Shown here: in pieces, positions 23,589-34,800 of the stretch
Position numbering within the stretch: position 1 is the stretch's first letter
Layout of the letters: every line of letters starts with the position of its first letter
Assembly (NCBI GenBank): GCA_027405735.1
Contig: JAPEHQ010000004.1
Span: 186,001 to 250,000 of the forward strand
Reading direction: 5' to 3'
From: Mucor racemosus
Lineage: Eukaryota; Mucoromycota; Mucoromycetes; Mucorales; Mucoraceae
DNA length: 64,000 bases
The notes under the pieces: generated by a model
Seen by the model: only the letters and a program-made list of their open reading frames with translations
Databases searched by the model: none
What the model was told of the DNA's origin: nothing
Position numbers and translations under genes: made by a program

Positions 23589-24396
23589 CAAACGTTATTT
23601 CTTGAACTGCAATGGTGAAGAATGCAAACAAATAGATGCTTCAAGAAAACTTTTAACTCACATAGCAAATGTAGTTCCAAAGAATCGATGTGTTTTGTAT
23701 ATTGATGGAAAGCCTACCTAAGAACGTGATCACGCACATCAAAAGAAAATAAATGGCATTTTGGAACGCCAGAAAGATAGTGACATTGAGTTGTCTGAAT
23801 ACAAAAGACATCCAAGTGCATTGCAACGAATTAAGATAGCTCGTATGGCTCTAAAAAAATTTAGATTTACAAACGATTTGAAAAAGATCGTGGACGAAAC
23901 TGCCAAAAAAAAGAACTGAGATGCTATTGTAGCTAGGGGAGAAGCCGAAGTAGAAATTGGTAAGATTGATGGGATCGTTATGTCGGGGGATTCAGATATG
24001 CTATTCTACTCAAAAATTGGTACTATTATAAGAATCTATCACAAGTCTGAAATCTTAGCTAGACTTCAATTAAACAAAGCCGCTGTTACTACTCTTGGTA
24101 TAATCCCTTCCAATGATTACGAAGCTAGTTTTTATAAGGGAAAAATAAACAGTATTTACAACATCATGTTTGACATTCAGCAAAGTAATCTCCATTTAAT
24201 TTCAAACAGACATCCTTGAAACGTACATAAACAGAATGAATGCCCAAACCGAAGGATTGGTGACTTTTGAAGATTGCATCAGGTCTTATCGTATTTTTGT
24301 CCTTCAAGAAGAGCAATTATTCCTACCATCTTACGACATAAGATTTGGTTATTTTCGTACGCCAGGGCACTACTTGAATATAACCAATACTGGTTG
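23401..24396 (+). pseudogene. Broken paralogue of the FEN1/XPG-like gene
   Basis: It follows the 21758-22804 gene in order: an ATG at 23401, a 55-bp poly-T tract, then NCNGEECKQIDASRK, VLYIDGKPT (stop TAA in place of the next codon), a middle segment ending in TGA, then RGEAEVEIGKIDG, SGDSDMLFYSKIG and IIPSNDYEASFYKG, and finally a C-terminal remnant around FVLQEEQLF. Several in-frame stops (TAG near 23418, TAA near 23719, TGA near 23917) and a large deletion in the middle make it non-functional. Key acidic residues are still readable, so inactivation may be fairly recent. Residues upstream of the poly-T are barely alignable. Confidence 0.85.
23528..23582. repeat. Poly-T tract of 55 bp in the pseudogene
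   Basis: An uninterrupted run of 55 T sits inside the broken nuclease-like gene, replacing sequence present in the intact copy. It could be a replication-slippage expansion or the tail of a retroposed insertion; no flanking duplication is obvious. Confidence 0.97.
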
Positions 24397-25014
24397 AATC
24401 AGTTCCTTCTCACCTTTATTTGAAAATCAAACCAATAAATGAATAAAAAAAGATTACCATCCATTTCTACTGCTTCAAATAACCAAAATAATGAAGCCTG
24501 AAAGTTAGCTTTTAAATTAAAAATATGATTACTCTTTAGAAAGTATGTAAAGACAAGAACACAAAGATCAATAAATCGATTTCATGCACTTGGTTGTTAT
24601 AAAAAGCATATATAACATGCATTTATACAAAATTAAAACAAAAAAAAAAAAGGGGTTAAAGCTATTGAAAAATTCAGTGTAGACGTAGTTGTACATCTCT
24701 CCATTAATTATGCAATGTTTGTCAGATTATTCAAAACTAATTGAGCAATCAATATCTATTTCAGGGTAAACATGCTGATGAAAAAAACAATTCGAGCTCA
24801 AAAAACGGTACACTCCAGAGTTTTTTTTTTTGCATTTTTTTTCTGAAAAAATCAGATCTACAACATTTTGAAAAGGAAGCAAGTAGCGCTATCTCCCAGT
24901 TGTAAGTTCGTTAACCAGTTGGTATTTTTGAGTGAGCTGATATAAAATCGAGCATTTCTGACCAATATTTATCCAAATGAACTCAAACTACACATGTAGG
25001 TAGGCCTTAGAAAT
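24397..25014. other. Intergenic, repeat-derived
   Basis: Contains a TACACTCCAG word and poly-T near 24806-24860 resembling 15725-15790. No gene is seen. Confidence 0.4.
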
Positions 25015-25084
25015 TAGCATTAATGTCAAGCCGGGTTTTGCAGCCAAATTTACTAGTACAAGCTCGGCTCGACAATTCCCCTAG
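25015..25084 (+). repeat. 70-bp inverted-terminal mini-repeat, copy 1
   Basis: One of a small family. The consensus begins TAGCATTGGTGTCGAGCC and ends GGCTCGACAACATCCCTA, so the two ends are imperfect inverted copies of each other. The middle reads AATTTACTAGTATAAGC. Other copies lie at 37663-37732, 48789-48861 (reverse) and 49036-49105, and diverged half-copies in the arms of the large inverted repeat (about 106-165 and 31672-31730). This copy has GTCAAGCC in place of GTCGAGCC. Confidence 0.7.
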
Positions 25085-25193
25085 TAAAAACATCCACCAA
25101 ATTGTCGAATATCAGCTTCCATGAGTTATTTTTGGTTGCTCAAACCCAAAATCTGTTGCTTTTCCTTATTTTGTAAGCAATTATTAATAAAAA

Positions 25194-25846
25194 TGTAACT
25201 TGCCCTCTTCTATAGTAACTGATTTATCGAAAGGCTAGGTAAAACGTATGAAATTAATTAAATGAAAAAGTACTTTATTATTATGAGCTTATAGGGAGGG
25301 TTTATATACCAATTGTATGAGTGTATTAAATGTGAATGATAATATAATTAGAATGAATATGTGAATATTGTGTGGATATATTGGAACCATGCTTCTATAA
25401 TTCAATAGTAGCATAATGATATATGCATGAAATATAACCTTGTTTGTTTTGCATGTAGAACATCATGGTTTGATAGACACTCTAAATTGATAATTCAGTA
25501 ATTCTAATTTCGATAGATCAACATAAGTTAAGTTTTGATAATCTAGACTTACAATGAAAGATAGAAAATAAAGAATATTAATAATTAGTGTTGCCAAGAA
25601 CAACTAAAGACTTTAGACTGACCATCTATATTCTTTGAATATAATTACATTAGTATAAGCGAAGATTGTCACTAAAATTTAGTATGAGAACATCATTCTA
25701 GAAAGGTGCATAAGCAATCCTTAAATCAAATATAAATAGCGGTAGACATTCATCCTTCATTTGGTTTTCCCATCTTTTTTTTATATTTAATAAAGATTGA
25801 CCAATTCTCAAGTACTTATCTTTCTTTGTTGTTTGCATTTACAACA
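25194..25846 (+). mobile_element. LTR-like element (family D)
   Basis: Starts TGTAACTTGCCC and ends GCATTTACAACA, 653 bp. It has a TATA-like TATAAATAGCGG near 25731 and AATAAAG near 25789, as expected of an LTR. An inverted partial copy lies at 26096-26410. No target duplication is visible at the proposed ends, so the limits are tentative. Confidence 0.55.
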
Positions 25847-26095
25847 TATTTTTTGATTAAAATTGGCCATTTCAGTACATTACCATATAATTTTTTCTTG
25901 GTGTTATTTAGTGAGTACGGATGAGAAATGAAACATAATTTTCAAGGAAAAAGCAGTGAGCTGTACGTATTTTTGACTCTCGTGAGATATAAAATAAATT
26001 TTGGAACAGGTGACAAATGCGATCAATTAATATCTATTTGGCAGTGCCTAAGACATAGTCTAAAAAGTATTCAGTATGAGGTTACTGATCTATCA
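25847..26095 (-). repeat. Family F segment in inverted orientation
   Basis: Matches 61240-61475 in the same strand sense (TATAATTTTTTCTTG...GTTATTTAG). The larger piece of family F at 26480-26956 is in the opposite orientation, so this segment has been inverted between the two oppositely oriented family D LTR copies. Confidence 0.6.
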
Positions 26096-26410
26096 GAATT
26101 AGAATTACTGAATTATCAATTTAGAGTGTCTATCAAACCATGATGTTCTACATGCAAAACAAACAAGGTTATATTTCATGCATATATCATTATGCTACTA
26201 TTGAATTATAGAAGCATGGTTCCAATATATCCACACAATATTCACATATTCATTCTAATTATATTATCATTCACATTTAATACACTCATACAATTGGTAT
26301 ATAAACCCTCCCTATAAGCTCATAATAATAAAGTACTTTTTCATTTAATTAATTTCATACATTTTACTTTTCGGTAAATCATATGTGATTATCAAGATAA
26401 TCATTTACAG
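26096..26410 (-). mobile_element. Partial inverted copy of LTR family D
   Basis: About 270 bp is the near-perfect reverse complement of 25236-25517, including ATGATGTTCTACATGC and CCCTCCCTATAAGCTC. With the other copy it forms an inverted repeat around a spacer of about 580 bp. Confidence 0.75.
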
Positions 26411-26479
26411 TGTTTATATGACACATACTGTATGCTAAATATGCTAAAGCATAGTTTATTGACATATTTAAACTACGAT

Positions 26480-26956
26480 TTCAGGTACATTTATATATAC
26501 AAATACAACAAAATAAGCATCCCGAAATATCCTAATTTTTGCGCTTGGTATAAATTTTTTAGTGTTAATGTTTCAAGTTTTTACAAGTATTTCACTGCTA
26601 AAAATCCAAAGCTTTGGGCCTTCGTATCTCTACAAAAAATTAAGAGATACTAACAATTTCCAATAATAAAACTTACTTGTTATGAAGTACTCTATAATAT
26701 ATTACAATAAAAAATAATTCCGAGTATTATTTCTTTTCCATTTTATTTGACATTTTGGAAGTAGATTTCAAAATATTCGTTAAATTGAGAAACGTTTTTT
26801 TTTACATTCATGCGATCAAGCTCGTCGTGCTCTCTCGGATCCAATTTTTTTTTTAAAAAAATATTGATTTTTCATGGAGATATCCTCAAAAAATGTATAA
26901 AAGTGATATCTTCATTTCTAGCTTCAATTTTTCCCTTGTATACCCTCATCCCAAAT
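26480..26956. repeat. Dispersed repeat family F, copy 4 (truncated)
   Basis: Carries the core up to TACCCTCATCCCAAATTAT, then is cut where the right arm of the large inverted repeat begins. Confidence 0.72.
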
Positions 26957-27830
26957 TATGTATTACGCTACAGCCAAACTATGCTTCCCATGGGCATAAT
27001 GATCTGCACAGATGAGCAGAGCAATGAGATCAAGGCTATTTAGTCAATTTATCAAAGTATATCAATCATAGTATAATTAATAACCAAGAAAATTTGAATG
27101 GTTTAAAGCAGATGTGAGTTACTCTGATTCAACAGAATTGTCTTATTGACGAGATACAACAATTTGAAATTTAGGGTTTAAAAGAGTTCTGCCCATGTTC
27201 TTCTTTCGTAGACCAAATGGGAACAACGACAACCTGTTTGATAACGCTAAAAGTATTTATGCCTTTGTAAATTTCTGTTTGTAACGCACAAAATCTTTTT
27301 TTTCCCTACTCTTTCCTCAGCTCTTTTATTTACGTTTAAAACTACAACAAAAAGACCAATATTTTTTTATAAATTGAAATCAAGTAGCAGGTACAAATAC
27401 ATGTTTTTCCTATTGTTTTTTTTTGGAAATGAATTATTAACTGTTAACGTTAGGGCGCATTATAATACCTTTCTCGCACAAAAAAAAGCATCCAGAACTT
27501 AATCATTTTGTTCCATTATATATGTTATAAGCAATGCTCTTTTGGCCTAAAGTCGATATCTACCTGGAGAAAAACTAGTGATTATAAAAGTATGTATAGT
27601 ATTGACTTGATTTGGATGAATGAATAAACTCATGTTAGTCTATTTAGTTTTTAAAAGCATTTGTTTCTATTTAGTGGCCAACAGCTAAGAAGAGGAAAAC
27701 AAGATGTTGTCTTGTATATCACTACCAACTACCAACTATCAAAGGTACACCATAATTATTACTTATTAGCTTGTTATTAATAATTAATTTTTTTATTAAT
27801 AAATCAATTTTTATAGGTGAAAAGTAAGTT

Positions 27831-27932
27831 TGTTCTGGTAAAGCACTGAATAGATTGGCTTGGGACAAAGAGGGTAAAAAGGCGGCAATAGGTTCCAGTG
27901 ATGGACATGTTTATGTTTATGATACTGGAGGG
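27831..27932 (+). pseudogene. Dynein intermediate chain gene fragment (right-arm copy)
   Basis: Reads SGKALNRLAWDKEGK then KAAIGSSDGHVYVYDTGG followed by GTAAGACT, a plausible splice donor. It resembles the final WD repeat of dynein intermediate chain, with intron sequence attached. No start codon or remaining gene is present. Confidence 0.62.
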
Positions 27933-30160
27933 GTAAGACTAAAGCTCAATGTAAATCACCTCTAGCGCAATAATTATAAAGCAAGGCTATATTATCATCA
28001 AATAAACTACCACACAATATTAACATGTATAAATATTTACAGTCATAAGCTTAAATCAAATGGGTACCGCATCGTAAATTCTTGAAAAAGTTCTCAAGTA
28101 TTATAAAATCTCTTATGTTTAAGACTTACAAGGCTTATAAGCGGAATATTAATTTCAAAAAATATTTTTGTCCAGATCATCAATTTTGACATTTTTTAAT
28201 TTTTTTTTTCTGGTTTTGCAAATCTAGAGTTAATTATACTACCAATTATAAAAATAAAAAATATAAACATATAGAGAATTTAGCGCTCTATTTGCTCAAT
28301 AAAAAACAACAAACATTTTTATTGCAAAATATTACATGAAAATCCTTTAACCAAAAATCAGTTTTTCGGGCAAAATTGCAAAATTTCATTACTTAACATT
28401 TAATATTAAGCTTTTATAAGATTTGTATTAGCTATAGCTACAATTTTCTCTTATAATGTAGTATATTTAAACGTTGATTTTGGTATCAAAATTTGATTTT
28501 TCTGTTTTTTTGATCAAAATCATGGGTGTTGGTAAGGATAAAATGAGCCCCGAAAATGTCCGCTACAAAGTCTGAATTCTCAGACCGTACATGGTTAAAT
28601 ATAAGAAAAGTTTAAAAAAACCGCTTTTTTAATTAAAACTTAGATATACCCATACTGTAGTATAAGAGACTTAGCCATTCAATCTTGCTATGCTCAATTA
28701 CGGCGTTGCTCTACGGGCTCAGTTTTGCAATTTTTTAATGAATCTATGATATGACGGACAGACGGTTTTTCTGGTAGAAAAATGCATGTTTCTATGATAA
28801 CAGCAGATATTCCCTATTTTGTTTAATTTATGGTTCATGCCCTGTAATGCTGCTTTTACATTTGTTGAAATGTGCAATTTAGCAGGGTTTTAATTGCACT
28901 AAATGATGTAAAGCCTTAAAAATCCTTTTTTACATGTGTTGTTTTTCTCTTTTTGTTTTTATATTATTCCAAGAATATAATATTCACTGTTTGATAAAGC
29001 ATATCAGACTATCGAGCTGGTATTCTTTTCTTTAACTGAATACGCATGCTAACGTAAGGGACTAATATTTTTAATATAGGTGCAGTGAAATATGGGGGTA
29101 AAAAGCGATAAAAAATACTGTTAAAATCCTTCTTTATTAAAATATGGATAATGTGCAATAAAATGGTTATTCTACGTCTCTATTTATACTATTTGGTGAT
29201 TATTTACTATTTTGCAATTGTATTGCAATTGTCAAAGATTCCATTAATTTTGAGTATAAATGTTGGGTTTTTTGGTTATTGATTTGGTGGATCAAGAACG
29301 GTGTTTTAAATATAATAGTTTGTCAATCATGCTTTCAGAACAGCCCTTACTTGTTCTACTTGATAAGCCTGTACTTTTTGTATTTTTTATTTGGGATATC
29401 CCACATTACTTTAGTATTTAACATCTCTTATTTGAGTATTATACCCTTGCTGTCTTCATTCAATTGTCTATTTACTATATAGTCTTATCTTTGATAGCAT
29501 GGTTTTAATGAGATGACATTTAATTTAGGTATTTTATGATGGGAATCTAGCTTCTTAGTTCACTTCAATAGGTAGCAGTCTATATTAGAGATTGATATTT
29601 TTATTTAACTGCTTTCAAAGATCAAATAGAAGGCAATGATATTTATATCAACTCAATGAAAAGTTAGAACTGGCTATAAACTCACGAAATGTTCCAGAAA
29701 AGTGAATGTTATAGAAATATAAAAAAAAAAAGAATCTGATATCTTGCCTAATAACCATGGTTCGGATCGTAACTATACTTGAAAACAGATCTTTGTACAG
29801 CTGACAATCGTAAATCAAAATAGTAAGTTTAAAGAAGGTTAATTTAAATTTTATGAGTGATAAAGTAATATCCACAACCTTATATTTGACTTGCATATAA
29901 ATTTAAGCAGTAAGTCTTATATATATTTAAGTTTATGCTCAAGTAAAAACCACTGTTGCTGTAAATAGTATAACTATAAACATATTTACAAATGATAATA
30001 ATCGTAAATATATTGGCTCGTGCATATATTGCTCTACATCAACAACGTATTGTTCAATTGTATTGTTTATAATCTATATTAATAAAAACAAATGGAATTT
30101 TGAGAACGGCACAACAATGCTCATGTAAAACCAATTTGTGCCCAAACAATCAGCTCATTA

Positions 30161-30308
30161 CACTATGAAGAAAAAATACTTTAATTCTCTTAATTATGCC
30201 ACATTAAGGAAAATAAGACAAAATTTAAAAAAAATAAGCAGTGAAAAGTTTCTTATTTTTCTTAATGTGGCACAATTAAGATGTTTAAGAGATTTTTTCT
30301 TCATAGTG
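30161..30308. mobile_element. 148-bp CACTA-type miniature element (MITE)
   Basis: Perfect 16-bp terminal inverted repeats, CACTATGAAGAAAAAA at each end, flanked by the 3-bp direct repeat TTA (30158-30160 and 30309-30311). The left arm of the inverted repeat has the empty site at about 2081-2100. CACTA ends with a 3-bp duplication place it in the CACTA (EnSpm) superfamily. The interior is largely palindromic (CTTAATTATGCCACATTAAG-like halves), so the single strand would fold into a long hairpin. It encodes nothing and needs a transposase in trans. Confidence 0.93.
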
Positions 30309-30968
30309 TTATATTCATGGTCAGATTTTATTATTATGCACAAATAGGGATAATGATATGCTTATGAACAATTCTAGTATTATGCACACATGGGATTAAT
30401 GTCATGCACATGGACAGAATCTATAATTCTGCACATACAGGCTTAGCGTTGTGCTCGTGTGCAGTTTCTTTTGTTGTGCCCATGTGTATCTTGTTATCTT
30501 TTTAGCCATATTCCGTTGGCACAACAGCTCAGCCTATAATGTGCAGCCCACCTGGGCACAATGAAATCATCTTGCACAGCACAGGTCGACCGTAGTACTT
30601 TTATACATAAATCCTTTAAATTTGTGATTTTATGGACTTTTTTTGAATCCGGTTGTATCATCTTATTATACTTTCCAAGTTAAATTCGTTATTAGGCTAA
30701 TGATGTTGTAGGTTGTATTTATACTTTATTTAAAATAAGCCTTTGAATAATTAATAGCAATACAGTCGAACCGTAATTTTTGTATGAAATTTCGATACCT
30801 GCATCTTATAGCTGTTTGGAATATTTAAAAAACCGTGTCCGGGCTGTCCGGTAATTTTTTCTAGAAATTTTAAGCTTGGAAATATCATTATTAGATGGCC
30901 GCTTCCGGAGATTGTTCGGCATTTTTTTTGGAAGAGTGACCATTGGCAAAAATATGAATCATATACTA

Positions 30969-31498
30969 TGTTTTATGCCACCAAGTACCATATGTTATCA
31001 CCTTCTACAGTATCAATACAGCTTACAACAATCTATTGATTACGACATATATTGAAGTGCAAAATCTTGATATCGTATATAAAAAACTTCTATCGTACTA
31101 AGTTTAATCCAATAATTACCAAGGATGCTTGGACCTCAATTATGATACCATATTAATTCATCCCAGCGGTTAATTAATCAAGTAGCTATCAAATCAACAT
31201 TTAAGCACATTTAGCGCAGTATTGAAACAAGGCAAATCACAAGCTCTGCAAGGACGGTTAAATTATGGTTGGTACATTTCAATTAATAGACTACTATCAA
31301 ACAGATCTAATGGTTCAATAGTGCCTTAAATTACATCTCAGGATCTCAATGTCAAATCAATATAAAAGGCTATACTTTTTTATTTAAATAAACAATATTT
31401 TGTTTTTATTAGACAGTTGAAGAACTGATTCATTAGTCATCCTCTTTTAATTGCATTCTTTTTTAAGTATTATTCATCAAACCTAAAAATACACGACA
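30969..31498 (-). mobile_element. Diverged solo LTR, family A (right-arm copy)
   Basis: Counterpart of 327-857 in the other arm. On the plus strand it starts TGTTTTATGCCACC and ends AAATACACGACA. No target duplication is seen. Confidence 0.75.
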
Positions 31499-31871
31499 AG
31501 GCTAAACCTTTTGCAATTCTGCGGATCAGCGCTAGGAGTACCTGCCATTGCAACGGGAGGTCATTTGGATTCGTATTCGTTGAGAAGAACTGATCGGCTT
31601 GCTGATCGTAGTAGGTGTAAGTAGCAGGTAACTAACTTGTTGCTCGAACTCGCTGAACGTACGATAACCTATGGATGCTGATAGTTTTGGTGTCGAGCCG
31701 GGTTTTGTCAGTCAAATTTAAGAGTATGCATATCATATGCATTAATGAAAAAGGAAATAAATTGCTAGGTATATGCGAAACTTACTAAGAAAAAAAAAAG
31801 GAGGATCATATTCGATGAGAAGCAAGGGTCATTGGAGATTCTCTTTCGAGATTCATATCCTAATACCAAAG

Positions 31872-31962
31872 GGCTTCCTCTTTGGCGGGTTTGAACTCAC
31901 GAATATGTGTGTCGCACTCAATTTGTAGCGCATGCGCTACCCGTTAAGCTTGTCACTCTCCT
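31872..31962 (-). other. tRNA-like sequence (tRNA pseudogene or SINE head)
   Basis: The minus strand contains an A-box-like AGCTTAACGGGTAGCGC (31934-31950), an anticodon-arm-like 5-bp stem (GCGCT pairing with AGTGC), and a B-box-like GAGTTCAAACCC (31887-31898) at tRNA-like spacing. The T-stem and acceptor stem do not pair properly and the anticodon loop is one base too long, so it is not a working tRNA. It sits immediately outside the right arm. A degenerate tRNA or the RNA polymerase III promoter of a SINE are equally possible. Confidence 0.5.
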
Positions 31963-32580
31963 TTGGTCTACGATTTTAATCCCCATACATGTGGACATGT
32001 ATTTGTCAGTTTTTCACTATTTTGGGAGATGCAGCAAATTAACGTGTATTTTTTCTTTTTGGAAATGATAGTAGAGCTTCCCAGAAATTGGTAGTAGACA
32101 TCATCTGAAAAAAATGCCAATTTTTGATGGAAAGATAAACAAAGCTCAATGTTAGTATATTAATATTAAGCTGTGTAACACAAAAATTGAATATGGATGA
32201 ATGTAAAGCAATGTTCGCCAAAATGGGAGTTAATATTATAACATGAACTACAACGCATAGAAACTCAAGTGATATCCAACAGATGCAGTTGCATTGGAAA
32301 ATTCAGCTTTTAGGAGTCGAAACACCTAAAATTGTACTGGAAAACTAAAGTACGCATTAGTCATCAAACCAAAGAAAGATATCAACTTTCCAAACCACCA
32401 GTGTTAAATGCAGATATCAATTGTATAATATCTACCAATGCGAAATAGTAATATGATATACTATATGAATCAATCAGTTTGACAATTATAATCAATGGTA
32501 ATAATAATAATAATAGGATTACATTTTTAAAGCAACAACAAAATACTACCAACAGTATATTAGTAAATTGTAATTTAATA
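31963..32580. other. Intergenic, no gene seen
   Basis: AT-rich, with a short AAT run near 32500-32514. The reverse open frame 32039-32221 has no recognisable feature. Confidence 0.45.
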
Positions 32581-34100
32581 CACTATCGCTCAATATGACC
32601 AAATATTAATGAATGAGAGAAAACACAAGAGGTGAAAAACTGATATTCAATGTAAAACGAGGTCAAGATTGATAAAAGGTGCATTTATTGTGTGGTGGAA
32701 ATCGCGACATTTTGATGATGGATAGAAATTACAGGACCAAGATGTTGCGTTTGCTTCAGGATTTTCAAAAGGGTTCAAAAGCATTCTTTATTAAACTCAA
32801 CTAGATGTTGAATTCTTATCATATGTGATTAGTATCATTTTGTCTTTTATTCAATTGCTGTATCATTAAAAATCAAGCTTTTCATAGCTCATAACAATGA
32901 CAATGGGATGTTTTTGATTTTAGATTGACAATTATCATAAGGCGGGCTGATGATACGTTTGATACTACTGCAAAGGAAACCAATCAATTTAGTTTATGGA
33001 ATTTGAATGAAAATACCAAGAAACCATTTTTAAGTACTTAAGTTGGTTCTAGTAAAGCATTGAATAAATTGGCTTGGGACAAAGAGGATAGAAAGACGGC
33101 AATAGGTTTCAGTGATGATGGCCATGTTTATGTTTATGATATTGGAAACGTAAGATTAAAGTTCAATGTACGTTACCTCTAGCGTAATAATTATGAAGCA
33201 AGGATATATTATCATCAAATAAACTACTACACAATATTAACATGTATAAAGATTTACAGTAATAAGCTCAAATCAAGTGGATACAACATCGTAAATTCTT
33301 GAAAAAGTTCTCAAGTATTATAAAATCTCTTATTTTTAAGACTTATAAGGCTTATAAGCGGAATATTAATTTCAAAAAATATTTTTGTCCAGATCATCAA
33401 TTTTGACATTTTTTAATTTTTTTTTTCTGGTTTTGCAAATCTAGAGTTAATTATACTACCAATTACAACAACAAAAAGTATATGCATATGCAGAATTTAG
33501 CCCTCTATTTGCTCAATAAAAAATAACAAACATTTTTATTGCAGAATATTACATGAAAATCCTTTAACCAAAAATCCGTTTTTCGGGCAAAAGTACAAAC
33601 TTTTATTACTTAACATTTGATATTAAGCTTTTATAAAATGTGTATTAGCTATGGCTACAATTTCCTCTCACATTGTAGTATATTTAAACGTTGATTTTGG
33701 TATCAAAATTTGATTTTTCTGTTTTTTGATCAAAATCATGAGCGTTGGTAAGGATAAAATGAGTTCCAAAAATGTCTGCTACAAAAACTGAATTTTCAGA
33801 CTGTACGTGGTTAAATATAAAAAAAAAGTTTTTTTAAAAAACGCTTTTTAATTTAAAACTTAGATATACCATAGTATAAACGACTTAGCCGTTCAAACTT
33901 GCTATGCTCAATTACGGCGTTGCTCTACGGTCTCGCTTTTACAATTTTTAACGAATCTATGACATGACAGACGGTTTTTCTGGTAGAAAAATGTATGTTT
34001 CTATGATAACAGATATTGCCTATTTTGTTAGTTTATGGTTCATTCGCCGTAATGTTGCTTTTGCATTGGATGAAATGAGCAATTTAGCAAGGTTTTTGCA
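32581..34100 (+). repeat. 1.5-kb duplicated unit with dynein fragment, copy 1
   Basis: Directly repeated at about 36240-37650. The first 450 bp are shared only by these two copies; the remainder, from the dynein WD fragment to GACGGTTTTTCTGGTAG, is also shared with both arms of the large inverted repeat. The two copies flank a Tc1/mariner element and other sequence. No terminal repeats are recognised. Confidence 0.8.
32935..33150 (+). pseudogene. Dynein intermediate chain gene fragment (longer copy)
   Basis: Reads FDTTAKETNQFSLWNLNENT then KKPFLST, a stop, GSSKALNKLAWDKED, RKTAIGFSDDGHVYVYDIGN and a GTAAGA donor-like end. In dynein intermediate chains the equivalent stretch is xVDGxGxxDLWNLNxDTExP followed by ALNxxxW...G...YDxG, near the C-terminus of the WD propeller. 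The stop and an extra codon make it non-functional. Confidence 0.65.
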
Positions 34101-34139
34101 GTAAATGACGAAGTTATTTACTAAAATAAAAAAAATATA

Positions 34140-34620
34140 AAAAATAAAAGCAGTAGAAATACAATTATAATCAGCTAAAGTTTTTATTACAAAAGATTTC
34201 TGAAGATTTAAAATTATTGAAAAAGGATGAGGGTATTTATAGTGATTTGGAGAACTTGGATACCATCAGACTTGAATGGATGTATATTTAGTAATCTTCC
34301 AGTTTTGAGTACATTGTTATTGATTTGATATTTTAACGGGTAAATTGTGTAGAGCATTGACCATAAGGGATTGTATGTCAAGTGTGACAATATCGACCTT
34401 TTGGGAAATGTGTCATGAATCTGTCAAGCGTAATCTATTATTATACTACTATCCTAAACATATCACACATTATTACCTTATCCGAATTGCATATCAATCT
34501 CCAGTTTATGCAAGACATTCTATTACTACCCGCACTGCGGCACAACCAATGACCACATTACAATATCAACTTACTCGCATTCAAGTTATAGAGTAATTCA
34601 GTAACATTGTGTCCCTGAAG
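34140..34620. repeat. Repeat shared with the 5' flank of the Tnp2-like gene
   Basis: 34140-34440 matches 53195-53470 (AATACAATTATAATCAG, ATACCATCA-ACT, TTTGGGAAATG). This suggests an abandoned end of the same CACTA element family. The open frame 34345-34596 inside it lacks recognisable domains. Confidence 0.5.
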
Positions 34621-34800
34621 TCTAGTTCATGAAGTGAACTAGACTCTTGAATAATTTAGTATAAATAATTATCTTACTTTTATAATAATTCCTTTTATTT
34701 ATTCGTCAGTTATCCTCATCATTTTCCTTATTATATATTCTGAAATAAACCTAAGCATAACAAATAAATCTTTGTCTGAGTCAACTGTCCCTTTATAATA

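Larger units (their letters stand above)
26969..31824. repeat. Right arm of the large inverted repeat
   Basis: Reverse complement of 1-5333. The inner junction falls inside a family F repeat; the outer end at 31824 is set only by the window edge on the other arm. This arm lacks the left arm's solo LTR but has its own 148-bp CACTA-type insertion. It contains the LTR-A copy at 30969-31498 and a dynein intermediate chain fragment at 27831-27932. No intact host gene is seen; the open frame at 29279-29482 is the mirror of one in the left arm. Confidence 0.9.

Noticed and set aside
27831..27932. U5 snRNP 40 kDa or generic WD-repeat gene
   Set aside because: The longer copies with TVDG...LWNLN-x2-TEEP fit dynein intermediate chain better.
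29279..29482. 67-codon hydrophobic frame, also present at 2782-2985
   Set aside because: Conservation is explained by the inverted repeat itself; no other sign of coding.
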